A stretch of 64,000 bases of DNA, from NCBI RefSeq assembly GCF_000023845.1, contig NC_013170.1, forward strand, positions 868,001 through 932,000. The letters run 5' to 3'. Origin of the DNA: Cryptobacterium curtum DSM 15641 (lineage in GTDB: Bacteria > Actinomycetota > Coriobacteriia > Coriobacteriales > Eggerthellaceae). The position numbers and the translations under genes were made by a program. The notes beneath the pieces are model-generated. The model was not told where the DNA came from, did no database searches, and was given only the letters and a program-made list of their open reading frames with translations. Position 1 is the stretch's first letter, and the number at the start of each line of letters is the position of its first letter. This document shows, piece after piece, positions 18,119 to 27,606 of this stretch.

Positions 18119-19921
18119 TCACTCGTCGACCTTCAATATGGCCATAAATGCTTCTTGGGGAACCTCAACATTGCCGATTCCCTTCATGCGTTTCTTACCT
18201 TGCTTCTGCTTTTCCAACAGCTTGCGCTTACGACTGATGTCGCCGCCATAACACTTGGCAAGAACATCCTTACGTTTAGCACTGACTGTTTGACGCGATA
18301 AAACACGCCCACCAACAGCAGCTTGGATGGGCACTTCAAACATCTGTCGGGGAATAATTTCCTTGAGTTTTTCAGTGAGCACCCGCCCACGATCGTAGGC
18401 TTTATCTTTTTGAACGATAAAACTCAGCGCGTCAACAGGCTTGCCCGCCAGCAAGATATCAAGCCGAACCAACTTGCTTGGCTTATAGCCATCAAAGTCA
18501 TAGTCGAGACTTGCGTATCCTCGTGTATTCGACTTCAGCTTATCGAAATAGTCCATAATGAGTTCCGACAAGGGAATCTCCCAAACCATTTCGACCGTCG
18601 TCGGGCTGAGGTAGTTCATCGTAATAAATTCACCGCGACGCGCCACCGTTAAATCCATAACAGCACCGACATAATCAGGCGGAATAAGTATCTTTGCCTT
18701 GAGATACGGCTCTTCAATATGATCGATTTCACCCGGATCGGGCATCTCTTGCGGCGAACGCAGGCTTACCATTTCTCCCGATGATTTGTAGACGTGATAT
18801 TCCACACTTGGCGCAGTTGCAAGCAAATCAAGACTGAATTCACGCTCAAGCCGTTCCTTAACAACTTCCATGTGTAAAAGTCCCAAAAAGCCTACGCGGA
18901 ACCCAAAGCCAAGCGCATGCGAGGTCTCAGGTTCCCAAATAAGGGCTGGATCATTAAGGGAAAGCTTTTCAAGCGCTTCTTTAAGCGGCTCGTACTGGTC
19001 GCCATCAATCGGGAAAAGCCCCGTAAAGACCATGGGTTTCGCTTCACGATAGCCCGGGAGTGGCTCGACGGTTGTGTTTTCAGTAGCTGTGATGGTGTCG
19101 CCAACTTTTACCTGTGCGATATCCTTCAATCCCGTCACAAGATAGCCAACCTCGCCCATGCTAAGACATTCCAACGGCTCTTCCGCCGGATGACGTGCGC
19201 CAACTTCTTCAGCGATCATCTCGGCATCGGTAGCCAGCAGACGCAGGTGTTGTCCACAGGTAAGCTGCCCGTCAACAATGCGCACGAGCGCTACCACACC
19301 ACGATACGCATCAAAATAACTGTCAAAGATAAGCGCGCGCAGTGGCGCGTGTGCATCGCCCGTAGGAGCGGGAATGTCATAGACAATGGCTTCGAGCAGA
19401 TCATGCACGCCGACACCCGTTTTACCACTGGCAAGCACGGCATCATCAGCGGGGATAGCAAGGCCATCTTCAATTTCTGCTTTGACACGCTCAGGTTCGG
19501 CAGCCGGTAGATCAATCTTGTTGATAAGAGGAATAACAGCCAGATTTGCATTCATAGCCATCATCGCATTTGCGACCGTCTGTGCTTCGACCCCTTGAGT
19601 TGCATCAACCACCAACACAGCGCCTTCGCAGGCGGCAAGACTGCGACTGACTTCGTAGGTAAAGTCAACGTGCCCCGGTGTATCAATCAGATTGAACTGA
19701 TACGTTTCACCATCATCGGCGGTATAACTTACCCGTACTGCCTGACTTTTGATGGTAATGCCACGCTCACGTTCGATATCCATGTTATCAAGCAGCTGCG
19801 AGCGCATATCGCGCGCAGCAACCGTACCGGTCTGTTCCAGAATACGGTCGGAGAGCGTCGATTTACCGTGATCGATGTGCGCAATAATGCTGAAATTCCT
19901 GATATGGGAAGGATCGGTCAT
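18119..19921 (-). CDS. lepA: Elongation factor 4 (LepA)
   Basis: 600 residues. LepA is a ribosome-associated translational GTPase involved in initiation/30S assembly. The G domain shows [17 protein letters not shown] and NKID; domains II-V and the LepA-specific C-terminus ([18 protein letters not shown]) are intact. ATG 19921 gives the family's normal length; the 66-residue upstream extension is rejected, although no strong Shine-Dalgarno is visible. It heads the lepA-dusB-hemW run, divergent from rpsT. Confidence 0.95.
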   Translation of the reverse strand: MTDPSHIRNFSIIAHIDHGKSTLSDRILEQTGTVAARDMRSQLLDNMDIERERGITIKSQAVRVSYTADDGETYQFNLIDTPGHVDFTYEVSRSLAACEGAVLVVDATQGVEAQTVANAMMAMNANLAVIPLINKIDLPAAEPERVKAEIEDGLAIPADDAVLASGKTGVGVHDLLEAIVYDIPAPTGDAHAPLRALIFDSYFDAYRGVVALVRIVDGQLTCGQHLRLLATDAEMIAEEVGARHPAEEPLECLSMGEVGYLVTGLKDIAQVKVGDTITATENTTVEPLPGYREAKPMVFTGLFPIDGDQYEPLKEALEKLSLNDPALIWEPETSHALGFGFRVGFLGLLHMEVVKERLEREFSLDLLATAPSVEYHVYKSSGEMVSLRSPQEMPDPGEIDHIEEPYLKAKILIPPDYVGAVMDLTVARRGEFITMNYLSPTTVEMVWEIPLSELIMDYFDKLKSNTRGYASLDYDFDGYKPSKLVRLDILLAGKPVDALSFIVQKDKAYDRGRVLTEKLKEIIPRQMFEVPIQAAVGGRVLSRQTVSAKRKDVLAKCYGGDISRKRKLLEKQKQGKKRMKGIGNVEVPQEAFMAILKVDE

Positions 19922-20585
19922 AGCTGCTTTCTTTACTGCTGTTATACCCCTGCCCTTCCGATTAAACGTGCAAGGGGTGTGATCAAATATCCCGCGTAAA
20001 CGGAACTCATATTGTATCGTGAAATAGAACGCGTATCGGCACCCTCTACTGAAGCGCCAAATCTCACCGCGGTGCTTCTTAGTTGAAACACCATCAACAT
20101 GACTGCTCTGCTGCAGCAATGTTGTTGGAAATATCTTGAAATACCGCTGCAGCAGTTGCCCGCAGGCGTGCAGGAGATGGAAAATATATCGGTTACGCTG
20201 CCATAAGAACTCATCGCTGCAGCTTGCCCGCAGGCGTGCAGGAGATGTGCATTTGTACGCGCTTTTCTTCCTTCACACGCCACCGTATGGCCAAAATCTG
20301 GTAACCTGATGCATCGCGTATCCGGCAAGACGTTCGCAAAGCACACTGCTTATGCGGATCTGCAGACAAGGCTGCATGGGATCATCGTTACGTCGGGTGG
20401 CTAACGGCCGCATGAACGGAAAATCCTGACCGTTCAATCTATCGCATTTCGGCACAGGTTCTGAAATGCGTCGGATAAGACCGTATTCCACCTGGCCTTA
20501 AGACTCCACCCCGCATTTTCTGCATGCCGCATAGGTAGACAATACGCCGCGTTGCGGCAGAAGGCGGAATTAAAGGAGTTCCAGC
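19922..20585. other. Divergent lepA-rpsT intergenic region with repeat pair and hairpins
   Basis: This 664-bp stretch carries no supported gene. It contains a direct repeat of about 35 bp (starting at 20145 and 20215; core ttgcccgcaggcgtgcagg) and two consecutive hairpins at 20413-20470. A GCCGC-GTT-GCGGC hairpin lies close to the rpsT Shine-Dalgarno. Small minus-strand ORFs here show no family features. Confidence 0.5.
20413..20470 (+). ncRNA. Candidate structured RNA or rpsT leader (two adjacent hairpins)
   Basis: TGAACGG pairs with CCGTTCA across a 10-nt loop (20413-20436). Six nucleotides later CGCATTTC pairs with GAAATGCG across a 12-nt loop (20443-20470). Neither is followed by a U-tract. 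The element lies about 115 nt before the rpsT start and could be part of its 5' UTR. No known RNA family was recognised. Confidence 0.35.
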
Positions 20586-21104
20586 ATGGCAAATATCAAA
20601 AGTCAGAAGAAGCGTATTCGTACCAATGAAAAGGCGCGTCTGCGTAATCGCGCCGTCAAAAGCGAACTAAAGACGGCTATTCGTGTCGTTAAAGATGCTG
20701 TTGCGGCCGGCAATGGCGCTGCTGCACTGGCTGGCGCCCATCATGCCTGCAAGCTGCTTGATCGTGCGGCTTCAAAGGGAGTCATCCATAAGAACCAAGC
20801 GGCTAACCGTAAAAGTGGCATTATGAAACTTGCTAACACCGTCGTCACCGATGAGATTCGTGCTGCCTACAAGGCACCGGAGAAGCGTGCTACCGAGCCA
20901 AAGGGTGGTACCAAGAAGGCTGCACGTCGTGCTGAACGTCAGAAGGCCTATGAAGAAGCCGCCAAGGTAAAGGAAAAGAATCGCAAGGCCACCAAGAAGG
21001 CTCAAGCTGCTGCGGAAGCTCGTAAGGCCGCTGAAGCGGCTGAAGCCGAAAAGGCAAGCGAGGCTGAAGAAGCTGAAGAGTCCACTGAAGAGGCTGCTGA
21101 ATAA
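20586..21104 (+). CDS. rpsT: 30S ribosomal protein S20 with long charged C-terminal extension
   Basis: 172 residues. The first ~87 residues are ordinary S20, a 16S rRNA-binding three-helix protein ([28 protein letters not shown]). The remaining ~85 residues are a Lys/Ala-rich stretch turning into an Ala/Glu tail and are likely helical or disordered. Normal S20 ends near residue 88, so the protein is almost double length. AAAGGAG sits at good spacing. It is monocistronic with a strong terminator, divergent from lepA. Confidence 0.93.
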   Translation: MANIKSQKKRIRTNEKARLRNRAVKSELKTAIRVVKDAVAAGNGAAALAGAHHACKLLDRAASKGVIHKNQAANRKSGIMKLANTVVTDEIRAAYKAPEKRATEPKGGTKKAARRAERQKAYEEAAKVKEKNRKATKKAQAAAEARKAAEAAEAEKASEAEEAEESTEEAAE

Positions 21105-21146
21105 CCGAGCTGAATACGTTTCAACTCAATACATACAGTACAAACA

Positions 21147-21182
21147 CTCGAAAAAGGGAGGCTTACGCCTCCCTTTTTCGAG
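21147..21182 (+). terminator. Strong intrinsic terminator after rpsT
   Basis: AAAAAGGGAGGC, a TTAC loop and GCCTCCCTTTTT form a long stem with A/T tails on both sides. It is likely bidirectional, though holA ends 200 bp further on. Confidence 0.9.
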
Positions 21183-21383
21183 GTGGACCTCCGGACGATT
21201 TCTTGGACACATCAGGCCACATATCCTAAGAACAGTCGATACTCTTCTGGGCTTTTTTACACCTAAAAGCTGATCCGTTTGACTTTGAGGCTATAAGCAG
21301 AGATATGTACCTACATCCGCTTAGCAGCGCAGATTAACTAACTTGTTTGCCGACAAATTATTCGAAGTTTCATGACAGATGTC

Positions 21384-22352
21384 TTATCGACAGACGACAC
21401 CAAGCCACCAGGACTCAAAAGATTCTTCAGGATTGGCACCGCTTTTCATAGCTAATTCGGTGTCACGGGCGCTTTCAAGTGCTCGGTGAAGTTCTGACAC
21501 TGAAAACCCGCGCGCCCAGGTAACATGATTTTTTACCCGCCAAGCAGGAAGATGCAATAAATCAGGAAGTGTTTGAACTTGACCTCGATTAACGAGCGCC
21601 TTCGTCATGATAAGTTCGCGAATGCGCGTAACACACAGGGCAAGCAAGCGATAGGCTGAAATATCTCCAAGCTGCGCTTGAATAACAAGACAGCGCTCAA
21701 CATTGCGACTTGAAAAAGCGTCGACAAATTCCCATGGCTTAGCTTCATTCGTACGGCTTACAAGCGCTCGCACTTCATTTTCATTGATTGCATCGCTTCC
21801 CCAGTGAGCAAGCGCGAGTTTGCGTATCTCGGCGTTGAGAGCGACGGTGTTTTCTCCCACAAGATCAATCAGGGTACCAATGGCAGCTTGGGTAATAGAT
21901 ACCCCTTGTGAAGCTGCTAAAGCCGAAACTTTCTTCGGTAAATCACGGCGGGTTGGCGGCGCACAATCAATAACTGCCTGAGCACCTAACTTTGCCACCG
22001 CTTTATACAGGCGCGTATTTTTGGCGAGCCCGGTTGCCACCAGGCAGAGAACTGTCTGGTTATTGGGCGCCGCGAGATACTCAATGACCTGGGCAACGTC
22101 GCTCCCCTTCAAGCGATCAGCTGCAAACACCTCAACAAGGCGAACAGGGCTAGCAAAGGGAAGCGTATTGCAAGATGCCACGATAGCTTCACCCTGAGCC
22201 TGTGCCCCGTCAAATTCATCACGATTAAATGACAGGTCGCCTTCACGGGCAATGCGCTCATGCAGACGACGGATAACTGCCTCTTTCTTGAGGTCATCGG
22301 TGCCCGTAACAAGATAAGCGGGAAGCAAAGGTGTTGTCGATGCTGAAGTCAT
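21384..22352 (-). CDS. holA: DNA polymerase III subunit delta
   Basis: 322 residues. HolA is the delta subunit, the clamp-loader wrench that opens the beta clamp. An N-terminal AAA+-like domain (AYLVTGTDDLKKEAVI) lacks a functional P-loop, as normal for delta, and is followed by the helical collar domain. It directly follows comEC, the classic comEA-comEC-holA order. ATG 22352 is adopted; ATG 22376, overlapping comEC by 20 bp, is possible, and neither has a strong Shine-Dalgarno. Confidence 0.9.
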   Translation of the reverse strand: MTSASTTPLLPAYLVTGTDDLKKEAVIRRLHERIAREGDLSFNRDEFDGAQAQGEAIVASCNTLPFASPVRLVEVFAADRLKGSDVAQVIEYLAAPNNQTVLCLVATGLAKNTRLYKAVAKLGAQAVIDCAPPTRRDLPKKVSALAASQGVSITQAAIGTLIDLVGENTVALNAEIRKLALAHWGSDAINENEVRALVSRTNEAKPWEFVDAFSSRNVERCLVIQAQLGDISAYRLLALCVTRIRELIMTKALVNRGQVQTLPDLLHLPAWRVKNHVTWARGFSVSELHRALESARDTELAMKSGANPEESFESWWLGVVCR

Positions 22353-22356
22353 ATCG

Positions 22357-24792
22357 TCATGGTACGCGATCCGCATTGATGTACATTGTGTCCGGCAACA
22401 ATCTGCATACAACATCCCCGCATGTATCAGTTTTGTACAGAAGGACATCGCTCTTCTTTTGTTTATCTACCCGACTGGTTGCGTGAGCAGTCATGTGACG
22501 TGAATCACCTGTTGAAGACGAACCTATCAAATCACTTCCCGCTTCATTTGTTCGAACGAGTCCTTCCATAATGACACGTGGATGAATTTCTTTTGCGATG
22601 CGCTCGTCACGACTGCTATCAACCCGCGGTTGCAAACTAACAAGAACATCTATCGGTCCATTGCTCTTCAGACAATGTGCTCTTTCAAGCGTTGGCTTGA
22701 AATGCTCGTCAGTAATAAGTGCTGTTACATCAGCCGTTCCATCGCCATTCGTATCGGCTGTTAACTGAAACAGCACCCCCGAAATGCCCTGCCCGTTTTC
22801 GCTTTCGTGCTCATCCGAGGAATTAGATATACCAGTCACATCAGACATGCTCGTCAATCGCAAATGACCTATTGAACAGTATCCGTTTCCCGCCCCGCAT
22901 GAATTCGGTAAAGAGCTTTCAAGTAACAGGCCATTGATCTGTGTGTTCTTGTTATTTGGTGCGATGGTATCTTCCTTTGTCTGCGTGTAACCCTGCCCAA
23001 ACGCAATAACATGATCAATGCCTATTCCACCACAGACCGCATCAAGTACGCGCGTATGCGCGGATGCATCCGTTACCACAAGTGCATCAAGATGATTAAC
23101 ATCATGTCGAGCAAGTGCCTTAAGCAGACGGGGACCAGATGACCCTGTCCCAATAAGCACCGCTGAAGGACCATCGCGGACCAGTACGGCACTATCCCCT
23201 TCAAGATCTAAAAGCACCAGTTCACTCGCATGCAAAGCAGGGGGCACAATAAGAATGCATACCAAAGCGCCTGTTGCCAGACAGGCAGCACTAATGGCAG
23301 CTGGCAGTGAAGGTGTGGGCCACAGAACATACAGTACGCCAAACACAGTAAGCGTTGCACAGAGCAATACGGGAAGTTCAAAGGCGACAGGAATACTCGC
23401 ACAGGGAATGTGTGCACAGAGATGGGCAACATCACAAAGCGCTTGGGCACAGAAACACGGTATACCAAGTACACTCGAAAGAGGCGGAATAAGAGCCGCG
23501 ATAGGCACCAGTATTGAAGCGATTGTACAGGTAAGCGCAAACAACGGCGTAGCAAGCACATTAGCCAGTGGAGACACAAGGGGAAACTGACCGAATACGC
23601 TTATTGAAAATGGCAGAGTCGCTAAACTGGCTGCAATCGTAATGCCAAGAACATCGGCTATGGGTTGTGCATGTCCAAAAAGGAGTACCCCAATCCACTG
23701 CGCAAAATAACGACCAAACAGAATAATCCCCAGTGTTGCAGCAGCCGAAAGTTGAAACGATGCTGATAGGGCATTCGGCGGCCACAAAATAACAAGTACC
23801 CCAACACACCAGGCCCAAGCGGAAAGACCGCTTGCCCGCCGCCGCGACGCAAAAGAGAGCAATACAACCGCTGACATGGCACACGCTCTCAGAGCCGATA
23901 TCGGCACACCCGCAAACACCACATAGATACCCGCAAGAGCAAGCACCAGCATATTACGAGGTCCTTTTGCAAGACGAATGCGTGCGAGAATGGCAGCAAC
24001 CATCCCAGCAAAAACCGCCAGATGCGACCCACTTACCGCAACTAAGTGAGCAAGCCCACATGATCGCACTGCACGATAAACGCTACTCCCCGTCAGGTCA
24101 GATCGGTCAGCGCAGATAAGCGCCTTTAACAGAAGAGTACCCTCTCCCCCTTGATTGCTCAGCGCTGAAAGACAAGCATGCCGTGCGGTATAGGGCAACG
24201 CAGCAAAAGGCGCTGGTCCCAACCGCTCAATTGTCTGGGCATGTACATCACCAGCAAGCCCTTGTTGTGTCAGGCGACCTCTTGAAGCTGGCTTTTCACC
24301 CCGTAATTCACCGTGGGCGGTGAATACTTCCCAACAGGAAAGCGATTCATTCTTATCGAATATAACCGAGACCCGCTCGAGGGAACCAGATTCAAGCACA
24401 CAGAGCGCCTCTACCGAAGAATTAAATTCGCCTGTATGGGAATCTTCAAGCGCACAGAACGTATGACTCTGCGCACCATCGTGCGCAATCTGATCGGCTT
24501 CTTCGTTAAGCACCAGAATAAACACCGTACTGATAGCAAGACCCGCGGCTGTACCAATCAGAAGCGAAAGAAAAGCACATAACAAATGTGACCGTACGCG
24601 CACGACAAACGGTACAAAAAGCACTAAAGCACCGAGTGATTCTCCCATCAAAAGGATTGGAGAAATATCAGGATCCGTATCGAGCCACCAAAGGGACACA
24701 CCAACTGCTGCCCACATGCCAAGCGCAGCACATACATGAGGCATGAGCGCCGGTCTTAAGGGAGTATTTTGCAAGGGACTCGTATTCACCAT
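22357..24792 (-). CDS. comEC: Competence protein ComEC (DNA uptake channel)
   Basis: About 811 residues. ComEC is the inner-membrane channel for single-stranded DNA uptake. It has N-terminal hydrophobic segments, a DUF4131-like soluble region, then the Competence domain with LVAVSGSHLAVFAG and SALRACAMS and many membrane helices. The C-terminus is a metallo-beta-lactamase-like domain, but where HxHxDH is expected it reads VVTDASAHT, so metal ligands seem lost. The start is uncertain: ATG 24792 is used; upstream in-frame ATGs exist at 24837 and further. Confidence 0.9.
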   Translation of the reverse strand: MVNTSPLQNTPLRPALMPHVCAALGMWAAVGVSLWWLDTDPDISPILLMGESLGALVLFVPFVVRVRSHLLCAFLSLLIGTAAGLAISTVFILVLNEEADQIAHDGAQSHTFCALEDSHTGEFNSSVEALCVLESGSLERVSVIFDKNESLSCWEVFTAHGELRGEKPASRGRLTQQGLAGDVHAQTIERLGPAPFAALPYTARHACLSALSNQGGEGTLLLKALICADRSDLTGSSVYRAVRSCGLAHLVAVSGSHLAVFAGMVAAILARIRLAKGPRNMLVLALAGIYVVFAGVPISALRACAMSAVVLLSFASRRRASGLSAWAWCVGVLVILWPPNALSASFQLSAAATLGIILFGRYFAQWIGVLLFGHAQPIADVLGITIAASLATLPFSISVFGQFPLVSPLANVLATPLFALTCTIASILVPIAALIPPLSSVLGIPCFCAQALCDVAHLCAHIPCASIPVAFELPVLLCATLTVFGVLYVLWPTPSLPAAISAACLATGALVCILIVPPALHASELVLLDLEGDSAVLVRDGPSAVLIGTGSSGPRLLKALARHDVNHLDALVVTDASAHTRVLDAVCGGIGIDHVIAFGQGYTQTKEDTIAPNNKNTQINGLLLESSLPNSCGAGNGYCSIGHLRLTSMSDVTGISNSSDEHESENGQGISGVLFQLTADTNGDGTADVTALITDEHFKPTLERAHCLKSNGPIDVLVSLQPRVDSSRDERIAKEIHPRVIMEGLVRTNEAGSDLIGSSSTGDSRHMTAHATSRVDKQKKSDVLLYKTDTCGDVVCRLLPDTMYINADRVP

Positions 24793-24965
24793 GCTCGATC
24801 GTTCTACCTGCGGCTCGCATTCAGCGAGTACATGCATGACCCACACGCGGCATGCGATCGCTCTGTACACAGCCGCGTTCCAGAACATGATTGTTCTGCG
24901 TACGGTCCACACATGATAGACACCAACGCTGGTCGTTCTGCACACTATTGCGGTCTGATACCCGA

Positions 24966-25733
24966 TCAAACAGTAATAAAGTCTGCCAGCGCGGCATATT
25001 TCTTTTCCCCAATACCCGATACCTGTTTCAAATCCTCCTTGGTGGCAAAACGACCCTCCGTTTGACGATACGTAATAATTTTTTGTGCCGTGCTTTGCCC
25101 TACCCCTGGTAGGCTGCATAGTTCATTAGCATCTGCTGTATTGATGTTTACTTTCTGCGTACGCGATGACCCAGCGCTACCCGCTGATTGTGATGAGCTC
25201 TTCGATGATGTCGATGTAGATGGCACAGAAGAAGATGCACCAGATTGATTGGTGGCAGTATCATCGGTTGCTAATCCTGGAACATATATCTGCTCGCCAT
25301 CTTGCACCACACGCGCTAGGTTCAATCCATTGGCATCGGCATCTTCACTCATGCCACCAGCAGCCTCCACCGCTGCTTCAACACGATCCGTTGGTGACAA
25401 TTCATAGACACCGGGGTTCACAACATGCCCGCTGACATGCACTATCACTTTCTTTTGATCGAATGCAGAATGGGCACGGCTTTCATTGGCTCCGTCAACC
25501 TCATCACTATCAACCGCATCATCAGACGAAATCGCTTCGGCCGCAGAAGGCGAAGATTGGGTTTGTGGTATCTCTTCAGAAAGCGCTTTGTGCGCCGCAC
25601 AGGCAACAATGTTATGAACCATCAAAACCAGCGCAACAAGCACCAGTAGTATCACGCCAGCCAGGGCAGGTCTACTTGCAGACGAAAGATGCAAGCGACT
25701 AGTGAGGCGCTCGGACGTGGCGATAAAGGGCAT
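24966..25733 (-). CDS. comEA: Competence protein ComEA (membrane-anchored DNA receptor)
   Basis: 255 residues. ComEA binds incoming double-stranded DNA and passes it to ComEC. One N-terminal transmembrane anchor lies around 24-45, followed by an acidic linker, an SLBB domain (VIVHVSGHVVNPGVYEL), a Ser/Thr-rich linker, and a C-terminal double helix-hairpin-helix (VNINTADANELCSLPGVG, VSGIGEKKYAAL). GGAGACCCT precedes ATG 25733. It stands 173 bp before the adopted comEC start. Confidence 0.94.
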   Translation of the reverse strand: MPFIATSERLTSRLHLSSASRPALAGVILLVLVALVLMVHNIVACAAHKALSEEIPQTQSSPSAAEAISSDDAVDSDEVDGANESRAHSAFDQKKVIVHVSGHVVNPGVYELSPTDRVEAAVEAAGGMSEDADANGLNLARVVQDGEQIYVPGLATDDTATNQSGASSSVPSTSTSSKSSSQSAGSAGSSRTQKVNINTADANELCSLPGVGQSTAQKIITYRQTEGRFATKEDLKQVSGIGEKKYAALADFITV

Positions 25734-25810
25734 AGGGTCTCCTCGGTAGAGATAATCCCTTCAAAAGGGTCCTTTAAACCTATCTCACGTTATGGACAAA
25801 CTATGCCGTT

Positions 25811-26053
25811 AAATGTTGCCGAAATATGGCATTTGTACGGCCGAGGAGTAGCCGCGTCATATGTAATATTCTTACATGGTGCAGAACGTGGTGACTGCGC
25901 AGCCGGGGAATAGTCAGTCTGTACAGCACGGCATCTAACATCCTTTACATGGTGTCAGAATGTGACGATTGTGCAGCCGAGGAATAGCCAGCGGGCGTTT
26001 AACATCCCCTACATGCTGTCGGAATGTAGCGACTGTGCAGCACGAGGCGGGCG
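25811..26053 (-). repeat. Four imperfect tandem copies of the thiI 3' end
   Basis: Units begin near 25811, 25874, 25947 and 26011 (spacings 63, 73 and 64 bp). The last unit is the true thiI terminus. In the thiI frame the adjacent copy still encodes AAQSSHSDTM and a stop, against AAQSLHSDSM in ThiI. The outer copies have decayed by substitutions and a one-base deletion. This is the whole of the comEA-thiI gap apart from about 75 bp. Confidence 0.8.
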
Positions 26054-27241
26054 ATAAGCTGGACAGGTGTAATCATGAACTTCGGCAGCTGCCACAATTT
26101 CCTTAACCCAATCGTCCTGCGGAAATTTTGCCTCTTCAGCAAGAACTTTATCCATCTTTGCATGTGTTTCGGGATTACGCGGCATAAAGAGTGTGCAGCA
26201 ATCGGGCGCATCCTGACTTGAAATAGGAAATGAACCCAGTCGCTGTGCGTCGGCAATAATCTCTTGCTTATCAGTGCCAATAAGCGGACGAAATATGGGC
26301 AGGTTAACAGCAGAAGCAGTTGCGAAAATATTATCGATCGTTTGCGAGGCAACCTGACCTAAGCTTTCGCCAGTTACCAGTGCCCGCGCACCCTCCTGAT
26401 TGGCAATCGCTTCGGCCACTTTAAACATAAGGCGTCGATACATAATAACTCGCAGTTCAGGAGCCACAGTAAGGGCAATTTCGCGCTGATAGTCACCAAA
26501 GGGCACAACATACACGCGTGCAATACACCCATCGTGCTCGAGCAGGTGGGCAATATCATCAACAAGAAACTCACTGGTGGCGCTCGTTTGAGGACGACCA
26601 CTAAAATGCACCGCTATACAAACAGCACCACGCCGCGCCATCCGCCAAAGCGCAACCGGCGAATCAATACCACTTGAAAGCAGCGCCACAACGCGTCCGC
26701 TCGATCCAACGGGCAGACCCCCCACCCCACGTATGCTACGTGCATACACATAGGCAGCCGATTGGATAACCTCAACACCAATCTGAATGTCCATGTCTTT
26801 CATCTTTACCGCTTTATCGGGAAACGCCTCGCATAAAGCTGCACCGACCAGCTGATTTATCTGCATGGAATCAATAGGGAAATCGGTGTGATTTCTTCGA
26901 GCAGCCACTTTAAACGATTGAAAATCGCCAACATCCACCAGCGCTTGACGAGCTGCTTCAGACATTTCCTCAATGGCGCGCTCGCACTTATATCCACAGG
27001 AAACCCGCGCTACACCAGGCACTTTAGCAATGGCTTCTTCGATGGCGCACGCAGTCTCAAAGGTGGTACCTTCTTCAATAAACACCAAAAGACGCCCAGA
27101 TATACGATGGATCGTAACAATAGGTTGATCGTGCAAAAGCGCCTCAAGATTGCGCAGCAAGCGCATTTCAAACGATGCGCGATTGTGACCTTTCAGGCCA
27201 ATTTCATGATAATGAACCAAACAGATGCGTTGAAATTCCAC
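26009..27241 (-). CDS. thiI: tRNA 4-thiouridine synthase ThiI
   Basis: 410 residues. ThiI adenylates U8 of tRNA for sulphur insertion and may act in thiazole synthesis. It has an N-terminal ferredoxin-like domain (RICLVHYHEIGLKGHNR), a THUMP domain, and a PP-loop written SSGIDSP (usually SGGIDSP). No C-terminal rhodanese is present. I choose GTG 27241 because AGGGG lies 7 nt upstream; ATG 27268 lacks a ribosome site and abuts the terminator hairpin. The final ten residues come from the tandem repeat unit. Confidence 0.9.
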   Translation of the reverse strand: MEFQRICLVHYHEIGLKGHNRASFEMRLLRNLEALLHDQPIVTIHRISGRLLVFIEEGTTFETACAIEEAIAKVPGVARVSCGYKCERAIEEMSEAARQALVDVGDFQSFKVAARRNHTDFPIDSMQINQLVGAALCEAFPDKAVKMKDMDIQIGVEVIQSAAYVYARSIRGVGGLPVGSSGRVVALLSSGIDSPVALWRMARRGAVCIAVHFSGRPQTSATSEFLVDDIAHLLEHDGCIARVYVVPFGDYQREIALTVAPELRVIMYRRLMFKVAEAIANQEGARALVTGESLGQVASQTIDNIFATASAVNLPIFRPLIGTDKQEIIADAQRLGSFPISSQDAPDCCTLFMPRNPETHAKMDKVLAEEAKFPQDDWVKEIVAAAEVHDYTCPAYRPPRAAQSLHSDSM

Positions 27242-27270
27242 GGTATACCCCTGCAAAGATTGGTACATGA

Positions 27271-27303
27271 AGAAACCCGCCTGCCCAAAAGGGCAACAGC
27301 GGG
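27271..27303 (-). terminator. Hairpin terminator/attenuator between rpoZ and thiI
   Basis: On the minus strand CCCGC..GCGGG encloses TGCCC-TTTT-GGGCA, followed by TTTCTTC. It lies about 30 bp after rpoZ and 30 bp before the adopted thiI start, so it probably lowers read-through into thiI. Confidence 0.65.
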
Positions 27304-27331
27304 CTGCTTGATTGTTTAAATATGGTGTGAC

Positions 27332-27592
27332 CTAGTGCGCCTGCGCATCAATGGTTGCAGGATCCCAGGAGACTTCCCCCTTGGATATTTCGTCAAACGC
27401 AATAGAGAGCGGCTTCTTGTTTGAAGCGCGCGCAATTTCAACAGCAGTCTGCAGCTGAATAGCACGATCGCGCTGACCGCGCAGCATGTCGTTAATATCA
27501 TGCGCCCGACGCGAAGCAATCGCACAAAGAAGGAACCGGTCGTTATCGGTTTCTTCAAGAAGCTGATCGATCTTTGGTTCGATAAGACTCAT
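27332..27592 (-). CDS. rpoZ: DNA-directed RNA polymerase omega subunit
   Basis: 86 residues. Omega aids folding and assembly of beta'. The sequence has the omega core (KIDQLLEETDNDRFLLCAIASRRA, then AIQLQTAVEIA and PLSIAFDEI). It is located 15 bp after gmk, the usual gmk-rpoZ pair of Gram-positive bacteria. Confidence 0.92.
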   Translation of the reverse strand: MSLIEPKIDQLLEETDNDRFLLCAIASRRAHDINDMLRGQRDRAIQLQTAVEIARASNKKPLSIAFDEISKGEVSWDPATIDAQAH

Positions 27593-27606
27593 AGTTTCTT
27601 TGATCC

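Noticed and set aside
19942-20346. Minus-strand ORF of 134 codons upstream of lepA
   Set aside because: No family features; it runs through the direct-repeat region and overlaps the lepA extension in another frame.
20254-20585. SRP RNA, 6S RNA or tmRNA in the lepA-rpsT gap
   Set aside because: I looked for the GGAAGCAGC-type SRP loop, an extended 6S stem and a tRNA-like end and found none.
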